Of a DNA stretch of 42,813 nucleotides, positions 22,662-31,200 are shown piece after piece. Below the pieces are notes generated by a model. It was not told where the DNA came from, made no database searches, and was given only the letters and a program-made list of their open reading frames with translations. Location: contig QHNB01000094.1 in the NCBI GenBank assembly GCA_003217965.1, positions 1 through 42,813 on the forward strand, read 5' to 3'. Source of the DNA: Verrucomicrobiota bacterium. GTDB taxonomy: Bacteria; Verrucomicrobiota; Verrucomicrobiia; Chthoniobacterales; UBA10450. The first letter of the stretch is position 1. Each line of letters opens with the position of its first letter. Position numbers and translations under genes: made by a program.

Positions 22662-23417
22662 ATGCGCACTTTTGGCGGATTCAAATCTCAAGATCGATTT
22701 TTTTACGGCGAGGTACGCGCCGAAGAAATAGATGTCCTGGCGCAGCCGTATTGGCTAGGAATCCGGACCACCGGCGAAATTCTTCCGCTCGATAATGTCG
22801 AGATTTCCATCCCGGTCGCGCCTTCCAAGCTGATCGCGGTCGGCTTGAACTATGCCGATCACATCGCCGAAATGAAACGGACTCCGCTCGGCACACCGCT
22901 CATTTGGTTCAAAGCGCCAAGCTCGCTCCTGGCACACAATGGCACAATCGAGATCGCGTATCCGGAACACCAGACCGATTTCGAGGTTGAGCTCGCGGTC
23001 GTGATCGGTGCGACAGCAAAAAATGTGAGCAGGGGCCGCGCGCGCGATTTCGTTTTTGGTTACACCATTGGCCAGGACATCAGCGACCGAGATCTGCAGA
23101 AGTCGGAAAAGCAATTTGGGCGCTGCAAATCGTTCGACACCTACACTCCAATAGGACCGTTCGTCTATAGCGATGTCGACGCGGCCGATCTCGACATTAC
23201 ACTCCGGCAAAACGGCGAGGTCAAGCAACGTGCCCGCACAAGTCAGATGATTTATTCGGTTGCGGAAACCGTGTCGTTTGCGAGCCAGCGGCTGACATTA
23301 TTTCCGGGGGACGTGATTTTGACCGGAACGCCCTCCGGAGTCGGTCCACTTCATCCGGGCGATGAGATCGAGGCCCGGATTGATGATTGGCCGCCGCTGC
23401 GAAATCGAGTGAAATGA
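22662..23417 (+). CDS. Fumarylacetoacetate hydrolase (FAH) family protein
   Basis: 251 residues with the FAH fold: VGLNYADHIAEM, FKAPSSLLAHNGTIEI, the metal ligands Glu-Glu in DFEVELAVVIG and Asp in TIGQDISDRD, SFDTYTPIGPFV, and ILTGTPSGVGP. Members hydrolyse or decarboxylate beta-keto acids, for example in aromatic or 2-oxo acid breakdown, or remove oxaloacetate. No pathway neighbours are present to fix the substrate. Its 5' end lies just after a repeat D fragment. Confidence 0.9.
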   Translation: MRTFGGFKSQDRFFYGEVRAEEIDVLAQPYWLGIRTTGEILPLDNVEISIPVAPSKLIAVGLNYADHIAEMKRTPLGTPLIWFKAPSSLLAHNGTIEIAYPEHQTDFEVELAVVIGATAKNVSRGRARDFVFGYTIGQDISDRDLQKSEKQFGRCKSFDTYTPIGPFVYSDVDAADLDITLRQNGEVKQRARTSQMIYSVAETVSFASQRLTLFPGDVILTGTPSGVGPLHPGDEIEARIDDWPPLRNRVK

Positions 23418-23473
23418 CAGTTTTTATTGAACAGTGAGACCGAAAATTTTCGAATGAAAGCGATTTCGCGTGC

Positions 23474-23502
23474 TTGCACTACATCCCAGGTACTCGGATA
23501 AT
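23474..23502 (+). promoter_or_regulatory. Candidate promoter of the exbB-exbD-tonB-exbD operon
   Basis: TTGCAC (23474-23479) and GATAAT (23497-23502) with a 17-bp spacer. This would give a leader of about 135 nt before exbB. The gap 23418-23644 holds no other gene. Confidence 0.45.
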
Positions 23503-23644
23503 TCGATATTAATGCGCAGCGTCATACATGTTGCTGCAAGTGCTTAAGATGAAAAGTTTTGCTGGACTCCTGACGATTCCGTTTGGGATAAAGCTACGAG
23601 GGAAGATTCCTCATCTCCGAGCCGGTCCTTAATTCTCTCAGTTT

Positions 23645-24670
23645 ATGAAAACATTGCTTATCGCCTCTCTTGTCTCCGCCACCATTGCGCTGAACGCCTC
23701 TGCACAGAATCAACCGCCGCCGCCACCACCTGCGGCTACGCAAGCGCCCGCTGTGACCAATCCGGCCCAACCGGGTGCCGTTCCGCCCACGACGATGTCG
23801 CCGGCTGCTCCCGGCCAGGCGCCGGGGGCGACACAGCCGCTTGCTCCGGGAATGTCGCCGGCAGGAGCTCCTCCTGGCACCATGGCTTCCCCCGCCGGTC
23901 CGGGCGTAATGCCCAGTCCGGCTGCCTCAATGCCGGCCACGCTCAGCCCAGCGCCGTCGGGCTCCCCGTCCACGGCACAATCCCCACAAAAAGCCGGTTG
24001 GACCAACTTCATCCTCGAAAATTTCCATAAAGGCGGCCCGATTATGTGGCCGATCCTAATCATATCGATCATTGCGGTCGCGGTTGTGCTCGAACGGATT
24101 TTCTGGTGGACCGGCCGCTGGATGCGTCGCGATCCGAAACGGATCGAGAAAGTTTTTACTGCGATTGAAACGGGGGATGTGGCCGAGGCGTCCCGTCTTT
24201 CGCGTGGGTCGCGCGATCCGGTATTGCGTATGATGTGGAACGGCTTGAACCACCAGCACGCCTCGCTGCAAGGCGCGTTGCAAGTCGCCGCTGGCATCGA
24301 AATCAAACGAGCTGGCCGCTTCCTTGTCGTGATGGATACACTGGTAACGTTGGCACCCTTGCTCGGTCTTTTGGGAACGATTACCGGTCTAATTCGTTCG
24401 TTTAGCTTCCTCGGCAACGAGGAGCTGGCCGTGCAAGCGGTCACCGGCGGTATTGCTGAGGCGCTGATCGCGACGGCCTGCGGTCTTGGCATCGCCATTT
24501 TCTCACTGGTTCCGTTCAACTTCTTCACCTCGCGAGTGTCTAACTTAGAGTTCGAATTGCAGACAGCTGCGACGAACCTCGAAGTCATGTTGGAAGCCCA
24601 AAACAAAGCGCGCCAGGAAGTGGAGATCGAGTCGCGCACGCCCTCCTCAGCCACGAGGTCGTCAATTTAG
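23645..24670 (+). CDS. exbB: ExbB/TolQ/MotA proton channel with long proline-rich N-terminus
   Basis: 341 residues: signal peptide (LLIASLVSATIALNASA), a Pro/Ala/Gly-rich region (about 22-118), then the channel domain with three helices (WPILIISIIAVAVVLERI; TLVTLAPLLGLLGTITGLI; GGIAEALIATACGLGIAIFSLVPF). ExbB uses the proton gradient to power TonB. The proline-rich external extension is unusual compared with the compact E. coli ExbB and could cross the wall or bind partners. It is first in an operon with exbD, tonB and a second exbD. A 314-residue antisense frame over it is a composition artefact. Confidence 0.92.
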   Translation: MKTLLIASLVSATIALNASAQNQPPPPPPAATQAPAVTNPAQPGAVPPTTMSPAAPGQAPGATQPLAPGMSPAGAPPGTMASPAGPGVMPSPAASMPATLSPAPSGSPSTAQSPQKAGWTNFILENFHKGGPIMWPILIISIIAVAVVLERIFWWTGRWMRRDPKRIEKVFTAIETGDVAEASRLSRGSRDPVLRMMWNGLNHQHASLQGALQVAAGIEIKRAGRFLVVMDTLVTLAPLLGLLGTITGLIRSFSFLGNEELAVQAVTGGIAEALIATACGLGIAIFSLVPFNFFTSRVSNLEFELQTAATNLEVMLEAQNKARQEVEIESRTPSSATRSSI

Positions 24671-24678
24671 GAGTTTAA

Positions 24679-25125
24679 ATGCGCGTCACCTCGCCCGTTC
24701 CTCACAAGAAAGCGCGCATTGAGATCATTCCGCTGATCGACGTTATGTTTTTCCTGCTCGCCAGCTTCATGATGGTGAGCTTGAGCCAGGTCCACATGAA
24801 GGGCATTAAAGTGAATCTGCCCACTGGTGCTTCGGGCGAAACGCAATCCAAACGCGACTACATCAGTGTGTCAGTTGATTCCAATGGTAACCCATATTTT
24901 GACAAGCAGATGGTCACCTATGAAGCGCTGACCTCAATCTTGGGCAAAGTGCATCAAGAGAATCCCGACGCCAAGGTGTTCGTCCGCGGCGATCGGGACA
25001 CGGTTCATGGGAACGTCATTCGCGTGCTCGATATCTTGCGCTCCCAAGGTTTTTATAAGATCGCTTTCGAAATCAAGAGCCAGGCGGCGGCGGGCGTGCC
25101 TTCCGCCGGAACCACTGGTCCGTAA
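24679..25125 (+). CDS. exbD: ExbD/TolR biopolymer transport protein, copy 1
   Basis: 148 residues with one N-terminal helix holding the protonatable Asp in IPLIDVMFFLLASFMM, then a periplasmic domain. It partners ExbB in the proton-driven motor. AGGAG sits 7 nt before its ATG. The first 35 or so codons are nearly identical in DNA to the second exbD at 25770, while the periplasmic part differs. Confidence 0.95.
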   Translation: MRVTSPVPHKKARIEIIPLIDVMFFLLASFMMVSLSQVHMKGIKVNLPTGASGETQSKRDYISVSVDSNGNPYFDKQMVTYEALTSILGKVHQENPDAKVFVRGDRDTVHGNVIRVLDILRSQGFYKIAFEIKSQAAAGVPSAGTTGP

Positions 25126-25129
25126 AACT

Positions 25130-25768
25130 ATGGCCGGACCTGGACCTCTTCTTTATCGTCCCGCTCCCAAGTGGCAGGTAATCGCTGCGTTCGGTGGGGC
25201 CATTGCCGTGCACGGCATCGCGGTGGCGATCGCTTTCCATAAAGAACCGCCGCCTGCTGATTACTCCGATGTCCCGACGGCCACGATCGAGGCTACGCTC
25301 GACCAACCGCCGGAGGACATACCCACGCCTCCGCCGGAAGACATTCCGATTCCTGATCAACCTCCGCCGCCGGAAATCCAGCCGGAATTCCACGAAGAAA
25401 CCACTCCGCCGCCCAAGCAGAATAAACCGGCCAAAGCTCAGCCGATCAAAGCGCCGCAGGTTGCCGGTCCACCACGTCCTCCCGGCATAGCGACCGCGTC
25501 GCAGGCCAAGGCGAGCGCAATCAGTGCTCCCCGGCCGGAATATCCCTATGAAGCGCGAAGCCGTCACATTATGGGCAGTGGTGTTTGCGTGGTCACGGTC
25601 GATGTGGGCAGCGGAAACGTCACGGATGCGACTATGGTCCAAAGTATCGGCAATCCGATTCTCGACAATTCCGCCGTGAGCGCGTTTCGGCGGTGGCGAT
25701 TCAAACCGGGAAGCGTGGCAAAGGTTAAGATACCGATCACGTTTACGATGACCGGTGCGTCTTATTAG
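25130..25768 (+). CDS. tonB: TonB energy-transducing protein
   Basis: 212 residues: an inner-membrane helix (VIAAFGGAIAVHGIAVAIAF, about 17-36), a Pro/Glu-rich spacer (about 40-125), and the C-terminal TonB domain (RPEYPYEARSRHIMGSGVCV, AVSAFRRWRFKPG). It passes energy from ExbBD to outer-membrane receptors. No TonB-dependent receptor is in the window. It starts 4 bp after exbD copy 1; the open frame extends upstream only inside exbD. Confidence 0.92.
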   Translation: MAGPGPLLYRPAPKWQVIAAFGGAIAVHGIAVAIAFHKEPPPADYSDVPTATIEATLDQPPEDIPTPPPEDIPIPDQPPPPEIQPEFHEETTPPPKQNKPAKAQPIKAPQVAGPPRPPGIATASQAKASAISAPRPEYPYEARSRHIMGSGVCVVTVDVGSGNVTDATMVQSIGNPILDNSAVSAFRRWRFKPGSVAKVKIPITFTMTGASY

Positions 25769-25769
25769 T

Positions 25770-26192
25770 ATGCGTGTTTCGTCTCCCATACCGAAAAAAC
25801 GGGCGCGCATTGAGATCATTCCGCTGATCGACGTTATGTTTTTCCTGCTCGCCAGTTTTATGATGGTGAGCTTGAGCCAGACTCACATGAAGGGAATCAA
25901 GGTCAATCTCCCCTCAACCGCCGCACCACCACCGCAACAGGTGAAAGATTTCGTCTCTATCCGTGTGTCGCCAGGAAACACCATTTTCTTTGACGGCCAA
26001 TATGTGCCTGACGATCAGGTTTTGCCTCGCCTTTATCAACTGCATCAACAGAACCCAAACATAAAAGTCTCGATCAGCTCCGAAATGATGGCGATCCACG
26101 GCGACGTAATTGCGGTGCTGGACAGAGTGCGTCAGGTCGGCATTCAAAAAGTGGGTTATCAAATTCGGGCGGCGCCGGCCATTAATCGTTAG
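25770..26192 (+). CDS. exbD: ExbD/TolR biopolymer transport protein, copy 2
   Basis: 140 residues with the same helix and Asp motif (IPLIDVMFFLLASFMM) as copy 1, then a different periplasmic domain (DFVSIRVSPGNTIFFDGQYV). It follows tonB by 1 bp. Two ExbD copies in one operon may form a mixed motor or serve different TonB partners. It converges on rdgB, whose stop codon follows immediately. Confidence 0.95.
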   Translation: MRVSSPIPKKRARIEIIPLIDVMFFLLASFMMVSLSQTHMKGIKVNLPSTAAPPPQQVKDFVSIRVSPGNTIFFDGQYVPDDQVLPRLYQLHQQNPNIKVSISSEMMAIHGDVIAVLDRVRQVGIQKVGYQIRAAPAINR

Positions 26193-26777
26193 TCAGCCCC
26201 CCAGGAATTCCCGCAGTTTTTCCAACGCACGGGCGCGATGGCTGATGCGGTTCTTCACCTCTGCGGGTAACTCGGCGAATGTTTCGGTAAACCCCGCCGC
26301 CACAAATGCTGGATCGTAACCGAAACCGTTTTCACCGCGGGGCGAGTCGGCGATGAGCCCACGCGACTCGCCGCTCACTGCTTTCAAAATTTTCCCGTTA
26401 TGGGCGATGACGATGACGCAGCGGAAACGCGCCGATCGCCTCGGCCGGTGCAATTTTTCCAATTCCCGGAAAAGTTTCTCTACGTTATCGCGATCGGTTG
26501 CGCGGTCGCCGGCGAAACGAGCCGAACAAATTCCGGGGGCGCCGCCGAGAGCATCCACCTCCAAGCCCGAGTCATCCGCAATGACGAGCTCCTTCGGGCG
26601 CACTCGCGAAACGGCAAGGGCTTTGATCGCTGCATTCTCCTCAAAAGTGCTGCCTGTTTCCGCGATTTCCGGTAGATCGTGCTCGTTGCTCAGATCAGTG
26701 ACCTGAAATTGGGGCCCGAGCAGATCGGCAAATTCCCGCGTCTTGTGCCGGTTCCGCGTTGCGAGCAAGATTTTCAT
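26193..26777 (-). CDS. rdgB: XTP/dITP diphosphatase (HAM1/RdgB)
   Basis: Removes deaminated purine triphosphates (ITP, dITP, XTP) to protect DNA and RNA. 194 residues, normal length. Motifs: ILLATRNRHKTREF, ETGSTFEENAAIKA, VIADDSGLEVDALGG, GENGFGYDPAFV, and KNRISHRARAL. It is convergent with the exbD operon with no gap and divergent from leuS. Confidence 0.96.
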   Translation of the reverse strand: MKILLATRNRHKTREFADLLGPQFQVTDLSNEHDLPEIAETGSTFEENAAIKALAVSRVRPKELVIADDSGLEVDALGGAPGICSARFAGDRATDRDNVEKLFRELEKLHRPRRSARFRCVIVIAHNGKILKAVSGESRGLIADSPRGENGFGYDPAFVAAGFTETFAELPAEVKNRISHRARALEKLREFLGG

Positions 26778-26860
26778 AAACAGGATAAGTCGGCAAAGCA
26801 GCGGCGCCCGTAAATTTTTCAGTTTCTTTCCTGGATTCCTGTGTTCCTGATTGTTCTCGG

Positions 26861-29464
26861 ATGAGCGAGCGACGCAAACCCTATCCTTTCGATCTCTTTG
26901 AACCCAAGTGGCAGCGCATTTGGGAAGAGCGCCAGATCTTTCACGCGCCGAATCCAGGAGAATCGAATTTCGATCCTGGCAAACAAAAGTTCTATGTCCT
27001 GGACATGTTTCCCTATCCGAGCGGAGCTGGGCTGCATGTCGGTCATCCCGAAGGTTACACCGCCACTGACATCATTGCGCGCTACAAGCGAATGCACGGC
27101 TTCAACGTGCTGCATCCGATGGGCTGGGATGCATTCGGTTTGCCGGCCGAGCAGTATGCAATCAAAACCGGCCAGCATCCGGCGATTACAACGCGTGAGA
27201 ACGTAGCGAAATTTAAAAGCCAACTGAAACGCATCGGGTTCTCCTACGACTGGCAGCGCGAAATCAACACCAGCGACCCTCATTTTTACCGGTGGACGCA
27301 GTGGATTTTCCTTCAAATCTACAACTCCTGGTTCAACCCGGAGACGCAACGAGCGGAACCGATTACGACATATCGCGGCGCTGATCCCGATAGCGTACGG
27401 CTGGCTTATGTGGCCGATGTGCCAGTGAATTGGTGCCCCGAACTGGGCACTGTGCTCGCCAATGAAGAAGTGATCGATGGCAAGAGCGAGGTTGGCGGAT
27501 TTCCGGTCGTCCGCCGGCCAATGCGCCAATGGATGCTGCGAATCACGGCTTATGCCGAGCGCTTGTTGAATGAGCTCGAAGGGCTCGATTGGCCAGAAGG
27601 GATCAAATTGCTCCAGAAAAATTGGATCGGACGAAGCGAAGGCGCGGAAATCGATTTTGCGGTAGCCGGGGTCGATGACTCCGGTGCCGCGGTCAGCGAC
27701 CGCGGCTACAGCACCGGTCGCAGCTACAAAATCCGTGTCTTCACCACGAGACCGGACACGCTTTACGGCGCCACTTATATGGTGCTCGCGCCGGAACATT
27801 CGCTCGTCGAATTGATTGTGAGCGAAGAGCAATGGCCGGCGGTGCGCGACTATCGCGAGCGCACCGCGCGCAAGAGCGACTTGGAACGCACGGAACTCTC
27901 AAAGGAAAAGACCGGTGTTTTCACCGGTGCCTTTGCCCTCAACCCGGCCACCGGTAAGAAAATTCCCATCTGGATCGCCGATTATGTTCTGCTCGGTTAT
28001 GGCACCGGCGCGATCATGGGCGTACCGGGCCATGATGAGCGCGATCTGGAGTTCGCGCGCAAATTTCAGTTGCCGGTCATCCCAGTCGTCCAAGCGCCTG
28101 GACAAACCCCTGCCGAATCGATCGGGTTTGTCGGAGACGGTATCGCGATTAATTCGCCGATTATCGAGGGTTTATCGAGCGCAGAAGCAAAGAAGAAAAT
28201 CACCCGCTGGCTGGAGGAGCGTGGCCTAGGGAAGGGGGCGGTTAATTATAAACTGCGCGACTGGCTTTTCTCGCGGCAGCGTTATTGGGGCGAACCATTT
28301 CCGGTAATTTGGGAGAAGGGCGCCCACCGAGCGCTCGACGAAAACGAGCTGCCGGTCGTTCCGCCGGCATTGGAGGATTACAAACCAAGCGGAAGCGGGG
28401 ATCCGCCGCTGGCCAAAGCCAGAGAATGGGTTCGGTATTCCGATAAAGCGACGCGCGAGACCAATACGATGCCCCAATGGGCCGGCTCCTGTTGGTACTA
28501 CCTGAGGTTTTGCGATCCGAAAAACGATCGGCGTTTTGTGGGCGAAGAGACGGAACGCTATTGGATGGGAGGGGCGACGCCGGGCGGAGTCGACCTTTAT
28601 ATTGGTGGCACGGAGCACGCAGTCTTGCATCTGCTCTATGCCCGTTTCTGGCACAAGGTGCTTTTTGACTTGGGCTATTTGTCAAAGCCGGAGCCGTTTC
28701 AGCGGCTGGTCAATCAGGGACTGATTCTCGGAGAGGACAGCCAAAAGATGTCAAAATCGCGTGGCAACGTCGTCAATCCTGACGCCGTGATCGATGAGCA
28801 CGGCGCAGATGCATTTCGATGTTACGAGATGTTTATGGGACCGCTCGAGCAGATGAAACCCTGGAGCATGCGTGGCGTAGAAGGAGTGGCCCGATTTCTG
28901 GCGCGGGTTTGGCGGTTGATCATGGAGGAAAATCAAGCCGGCGAATGGGAGCTATCGGCGCGTCTCCAAGAGATCGCGCCGAACAAGGCGCAGCAAAAAA
29001 TTGTTCACGGCACGATCAAGAAAGTGACCGAAGACATCGAGTCGCTCTCATTCAACACCGCCATTTCCCAAATGATGGTTTTCGTGAACGCGTTCACCAA
29101 CGCACCGGCGATTCCGGTTTCAGCGATGCGGACGCTGCTGGTGTTACTGAATCCGTTCGCGCCGCACCTCACCTCGGAGCTTTGGGAAAAAATAAGCGCC
29201 CGCTTTGGCGACAAGCGGAATGATGTAGCTGAGCAGAAATGGCCTGAGCATGACGAGGCGGTGCTAGTGGTGGACCAAATCGACGTTGTGGTCCAGATAA
29301 ATGGAAAGCTCCGCGACAAATTGCGCGTGGCCACTGACGCGAATGAAGAGCAGTTAAGAGCTGCGGCGTTGAATCTGCCGAAAATTCAGCAGCACCTAGC
29401 CGGAAAAGAAGTTCGCAAAGTCGTGATTGTTCCCAACAAAATCGTTAACATCGTCGCGAACTAA
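26861..29464 (+). CDS. leuS: Leucyl-tRNA synthetase with in-frame palindromic insert
   Basis: Charges tRNA-Leu. 867 residues with the HIGH-type motif HVGHPEGY, zinc/editing CP1 domain, TTRPDTLYGATY editing motif and KMSKSRGN. Residues 271-289 (nt 27671-27727) are extra relative to family members as recalled: about 16 codons between AEIDFAVAG and KIRVFTTRPD. They are encoded by a palindromic repeat related to repeat E (see 27686-27706). The rest is normal, and the frame is intact, so the insert is probably tolerated as a surface loop at the start of the CP1 editing domain. A long antisense frame (26819-27832) is a shadow. Confidence 0.96.
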   Translation: MSERRKPYPFDLFEPKWQRIWEERQIFHAPNPGESNFDPGKQKFYVLDMFPYPSGAGLHVGHPEGYTATDIIARYKRMHGFNVLHPMGWDAFGLPAEQYAIKTGQHPAITTRENVAKFKSQLKRIGFSYDWQREINTSDPHFYRWTQWIFLQIYNSWFNPETQRAEPITTYRGADPDSVRLAYVADVPVNWCPELGTVLANEEVIDGKSEVGGFPVVRRPMRQWMLRITAYAERLLNELEGLDWPEGIKLLQKNWIGRSEGAEIDFAVAGVDDSGAAVSDRGYSTGRSYKIRVFTTRPDTLYGATYMVLAPEHSLVELIVSEEQWPAVRDYRERTARKSDLERTELSKEKTGVFTGAFALNPATGKKIPIWIADYVLLGYGTGAIMGVPGHDERDLEFARKFQLPVIPVVQAPGQTPAESIGFVGDGIAINSPIIEGLSSAEAKKKITRWLEERGLGKGAVNYKLRDWLFSRQRYWGEPFPVIWEKGAHRALDENELPVVPPALEDYKPSGSGDPPLAKAREWVRYSDKATRETNTMPQWAGSCWYYLRFCDPKNDRRFVGEETERYWMGGATPGGVDLYIGGTEHAVLHLLYARFWHKVLFDLGYLSKPEPFQRLVNQGLILGEDSQKMSKSRGNVVNPDAVIDEHGADAFRCYEMFMGPLEQMKPWSMRGVEGVARFLARVWRLIMEENQAGEWELSARLQEIAPNKAQQKIVHGTIKKVTEDIESLSFNTAISQMMVFVNAFTNAPAIPVSAMRTLLVLLNPFAPHLTSELWEKISARFGDKRNDVAEQKWPEHDEAVLVVDQIDVVVQINGKLRDKLRVATDANEEQLRAAALNLPKIQQHLAGKEVRKVVIVPNKIVNIVAN
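27686..27706. repeat. Palindromic repeat E copy inside leuS
   Basis: GCCGCGGTC and GACCGCGGC are perfect 9-bp arms around AGC. With the neighbouring GTAGC on the minus strand (up to 27711) it fits GTAGC-N-GCGGTC-NNN-GACC, the same pattern as the left arm of the intergenic repeat at 8797. It is read as AAVSDRG in LeuS. Confidence 0.8.
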
Positions 29465-29481
29465 TTAAGGAGGAATCTGCC

Positions 29482-29937
29482 ATGTGGAAAGAATTCAAAG
29501 AGTTCGCAGCCAAAGGTAGCGCTTTCGATCTTGCGATCGGTGTCATCATCGGTGCCGCCTTCAGCGGAATCGTCAATTCGCTGGTTAAGGACATCATCAT
29601 GCCACCGATCGGACTGATCACGGGCGGGCTCGATTTTTCGAACAAGTTTTTGATTCTTAAACATCCTCCGGGCGGGGGCTTTTTCGCCACACCGGCCGAT
29701 GCCGTGAAAGCCGGGGCGATTACCTGGAACTACGGAAACTTCATTACGCTTGTGATTAATTTCATCATTGTCGCTTGCGCGATCTTTCTCCTGGTAAAAG
29801 GATTCAACCGGTTGAAACGGCCGCATCCAACCGCGCCCCCGGTGGCGAAGGATTGTCCGGCGTGCGCCATGTCGATTCCGGCTAAAGCGACTCGCTGCCC
29901 GCATTGTACAAGCGAGCTCGAGGCGGCTCGCGGTTAG
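29482..29937 (+). CDS. mscL: Large-conductance mechanosensitive channel with zinc-ribbon tail
   Basis: 151 residues: MscL N-helix and first pore helix (FKEFAAKGSAFDLAIGVIIG), a periplasmic loop, second helix (FITLVINFIIVACAIFLLVKG), then a C-terminal CPAC...CPHC pair (C125, C128, C139, C142) that looks like a zinc ribbon in place of the usual helical bundle end. It opens on hypo-osmotic shock to release solutes. AAGGAGGAA is an excellent ribosome site. It overlaps the convergent phosphoesterase gene by 4 bp. Confidence 0.95.
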   Translation: MWKEFKEFAAKGSAFDLAIGVIIGAAFSGIVNSLVKDIIMPPIGLITGGLDFSNKFLILKHPPGGGFFATPADAVKAGAITWNYGNFITLVINFIIVACAIFLLVKGFNRLKRPHPTAPPVAKDCPACAMSIPAKATRCPHCTSELEAARG

Positions 29938-30587
29938 GCGGCGAATTCGCCCGGCTCCAGCGGCAAAATTCGCTCAGGCGTACAAAGCCAGATCCGATTT
30001 TGCCCCGGTTCCACCCATGAAGTGCCGGCTGCCCAGGGTGAGAAGGCCGGCATAACCCAGCAGGTCGATTCCTGAACAAACGCGGGAAATTTCAAGTGAA
30101 GTCCGGCCCCATCGCGCAACGTCGCCGCCGGATGGAAATGCCCGATAATTTCGATCCGGCCGGAGTTCTTACGCGGACTGTCGCCGTGGTAAAATTCGAA
30201 GGCTTCGGTGCGGAAAGATTCGACGAAATCGATGGCGCCCTGGAGTTTGCGATCGTGATTGCCGGCGATGGTGATCGTCTCGCAATATTTGCGCGCATCC
30301 GATAAAAGTTTTTTGGCGGGCTCGATGGCGGCGTCATCATGCACAAGGTCGCCCAGAATAACGAGAATTCTCGGCTCATAATCGGTGATAAGCCCTAGCA
30401 AACGGGCGCTGGACGATTCCATCCCCCAAAACGGAACTAGTTGGCCAGCAAGACGTTGGCTCAGCTCGAACCCGAAATGAAGGTCTGCGATGGCCAACCA
30501 ACCTTCCTGCTCATGAAAGAGCCCGAGGCGTGCATCCAGGAGCACGTTTTCTGCTACATAAGCTTGGGTCAGCGAAAGGGGGCGCAA
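29934..30587 (-). CDS. Metallophosphoesterase, ICC-like / PdeM-like (COG1407 type)
   Basis: 217 residues of a calcineurin-type fold: ADLHFGFE, LGDLVHD, IAGNHDRKL, IGHFHPAA give the metal ligands. The end PAFSPWAAGTSW is typical of the COG1407/PdeM group, some of which are DNA repair endonucleases linked to a ligase. No ATP-dependent ligase or Lhr helicase gene is nearby, so the DNA-repair link is not supported by context. Its start is uncertain: TTG at 30587 coincides with the start of the divergent 3D-domain gene; GTG at 30545 gives a shorter form that still includes the whole domain. Confidence 0.82.
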   Translation of the reverse strand: MRPLSLTQAYVAENVLLDARLGLFHEQEGWLAIADLHFGFELSQRLAGQLVPFWGMESSSARLLGLITDYEPRILVILGDLVHDDAAIEPAKKLLSDARKYCETITIAGNHDRKLQGAIDFVESFRTEAFEFYHGDSPRKNSGRIEIIGHFHPAATLRDGAGLHLKFPAFVQESTCWVMPAFSPWAAGTSWVEPGQNRIWLCTPERILPLEPGEFAA

Positions 30588-31168
30588 TGGGCGCAGGGAA
30601 ATTATCGCTTGTTAGATTCGACTTCAACGGCTATTCAGCGCGGGTTTTGCAAGGACCATTGCTGCTGCGACTTACGCTCGCGTGCTTGCTCGCCGGATTC
30701 CTCGGAAGTTGCGCCACTCAACCGGTTGCGAGCCGTAACAAAGCGAAACCACGGCGAATGAACGTGCGGACCACCGCTTACTGCACGTCAGAACGTGGCG
30801 GAGGCGGAAAACACAATGCCGTTGGTATGTACCTTTCCGGCCGGAATGTCATCAGTGCGGCTTCCGATTGGTCGCGTTTTCCGCTCGGCACTCGTTTTCG
30901 CCTGGTCGGCACGAATCAGGAGTATGTCATCGACGACTACGGCGGCGCGCTCATCGGCACAAACACGATCGACCTGTTCACCAATTCCCGCCTCGAGATG
31001 AAGCGCTGGGGCGTCCGACACGTTGATATCGACATTTTGCAATGGGGTTCGGACGAACAGAGCTTGAAAATTCTCGCGCCACGGGCGAAACACAAAAAAG
31101 TCCGGCGGATGCTTGTGGCATTAAATAGCAAAAAGAGACCAATCGAAGTCGCGGATAAGCGCCTTTGA
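30587..31168 (+). CDS. 3D-domain lipoprotein (double-psi barrel)
   Basis: 193 residues. The hydrophobic N-terminal segment ends in a lipobox LGSC (Cys42), so it is probably a lipoprotein. The 3D domain is seen in VRTTAYCTSERGGGGKHNAV, FPLGTRF, VIDDYGGALIGTNTIDLF and WGVRHVDIDIL, with the three conserved Asp. Such domains occur in RlpA-like and lytic transglycosylase MltA-like wall enzymes. AAAGGGGG lies close before this ATG, and supports 30587 over the ATG at 30530. It is divergent from the phosphoesterase and precedes galE by 32 bp. Confidence 0.83.
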   Translation: MGAGKLSLVRFDFNGYSARVLQGPLLLRLTLACLLAGFLGSCATQPVASRNKAKPRRMNVRTTAYCTSERGGGGKHNAVGMYLSGRNVISAASDWSRFPLGTRFRLVGTNQEYVIDDYGGALIGTNTIDLFTNSRLEMKRWGVRHVDIDILQWGSDEQSLKILAPRAKHKKVRRMLVALNSKKRPIEVADKRL

Positions 31169-31200
31169 TTTCGGGAGCATCGCGCCGAAACTCACGCGCG

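Noticed and set aside
23710..24654. 314-residue open frame antisense to exbB
   Set aside because: Lies fully opposite a clear proton-channel gene; the sequence is Pro/Gly/Ala/Ser low complexity produced by the GC-rich, proline-coding strand.
26819..27832. 337-residue open frame antisense to leuS
   Set aside because: No recognisable domain, covers well-conserved leuS codons; composition shadow.
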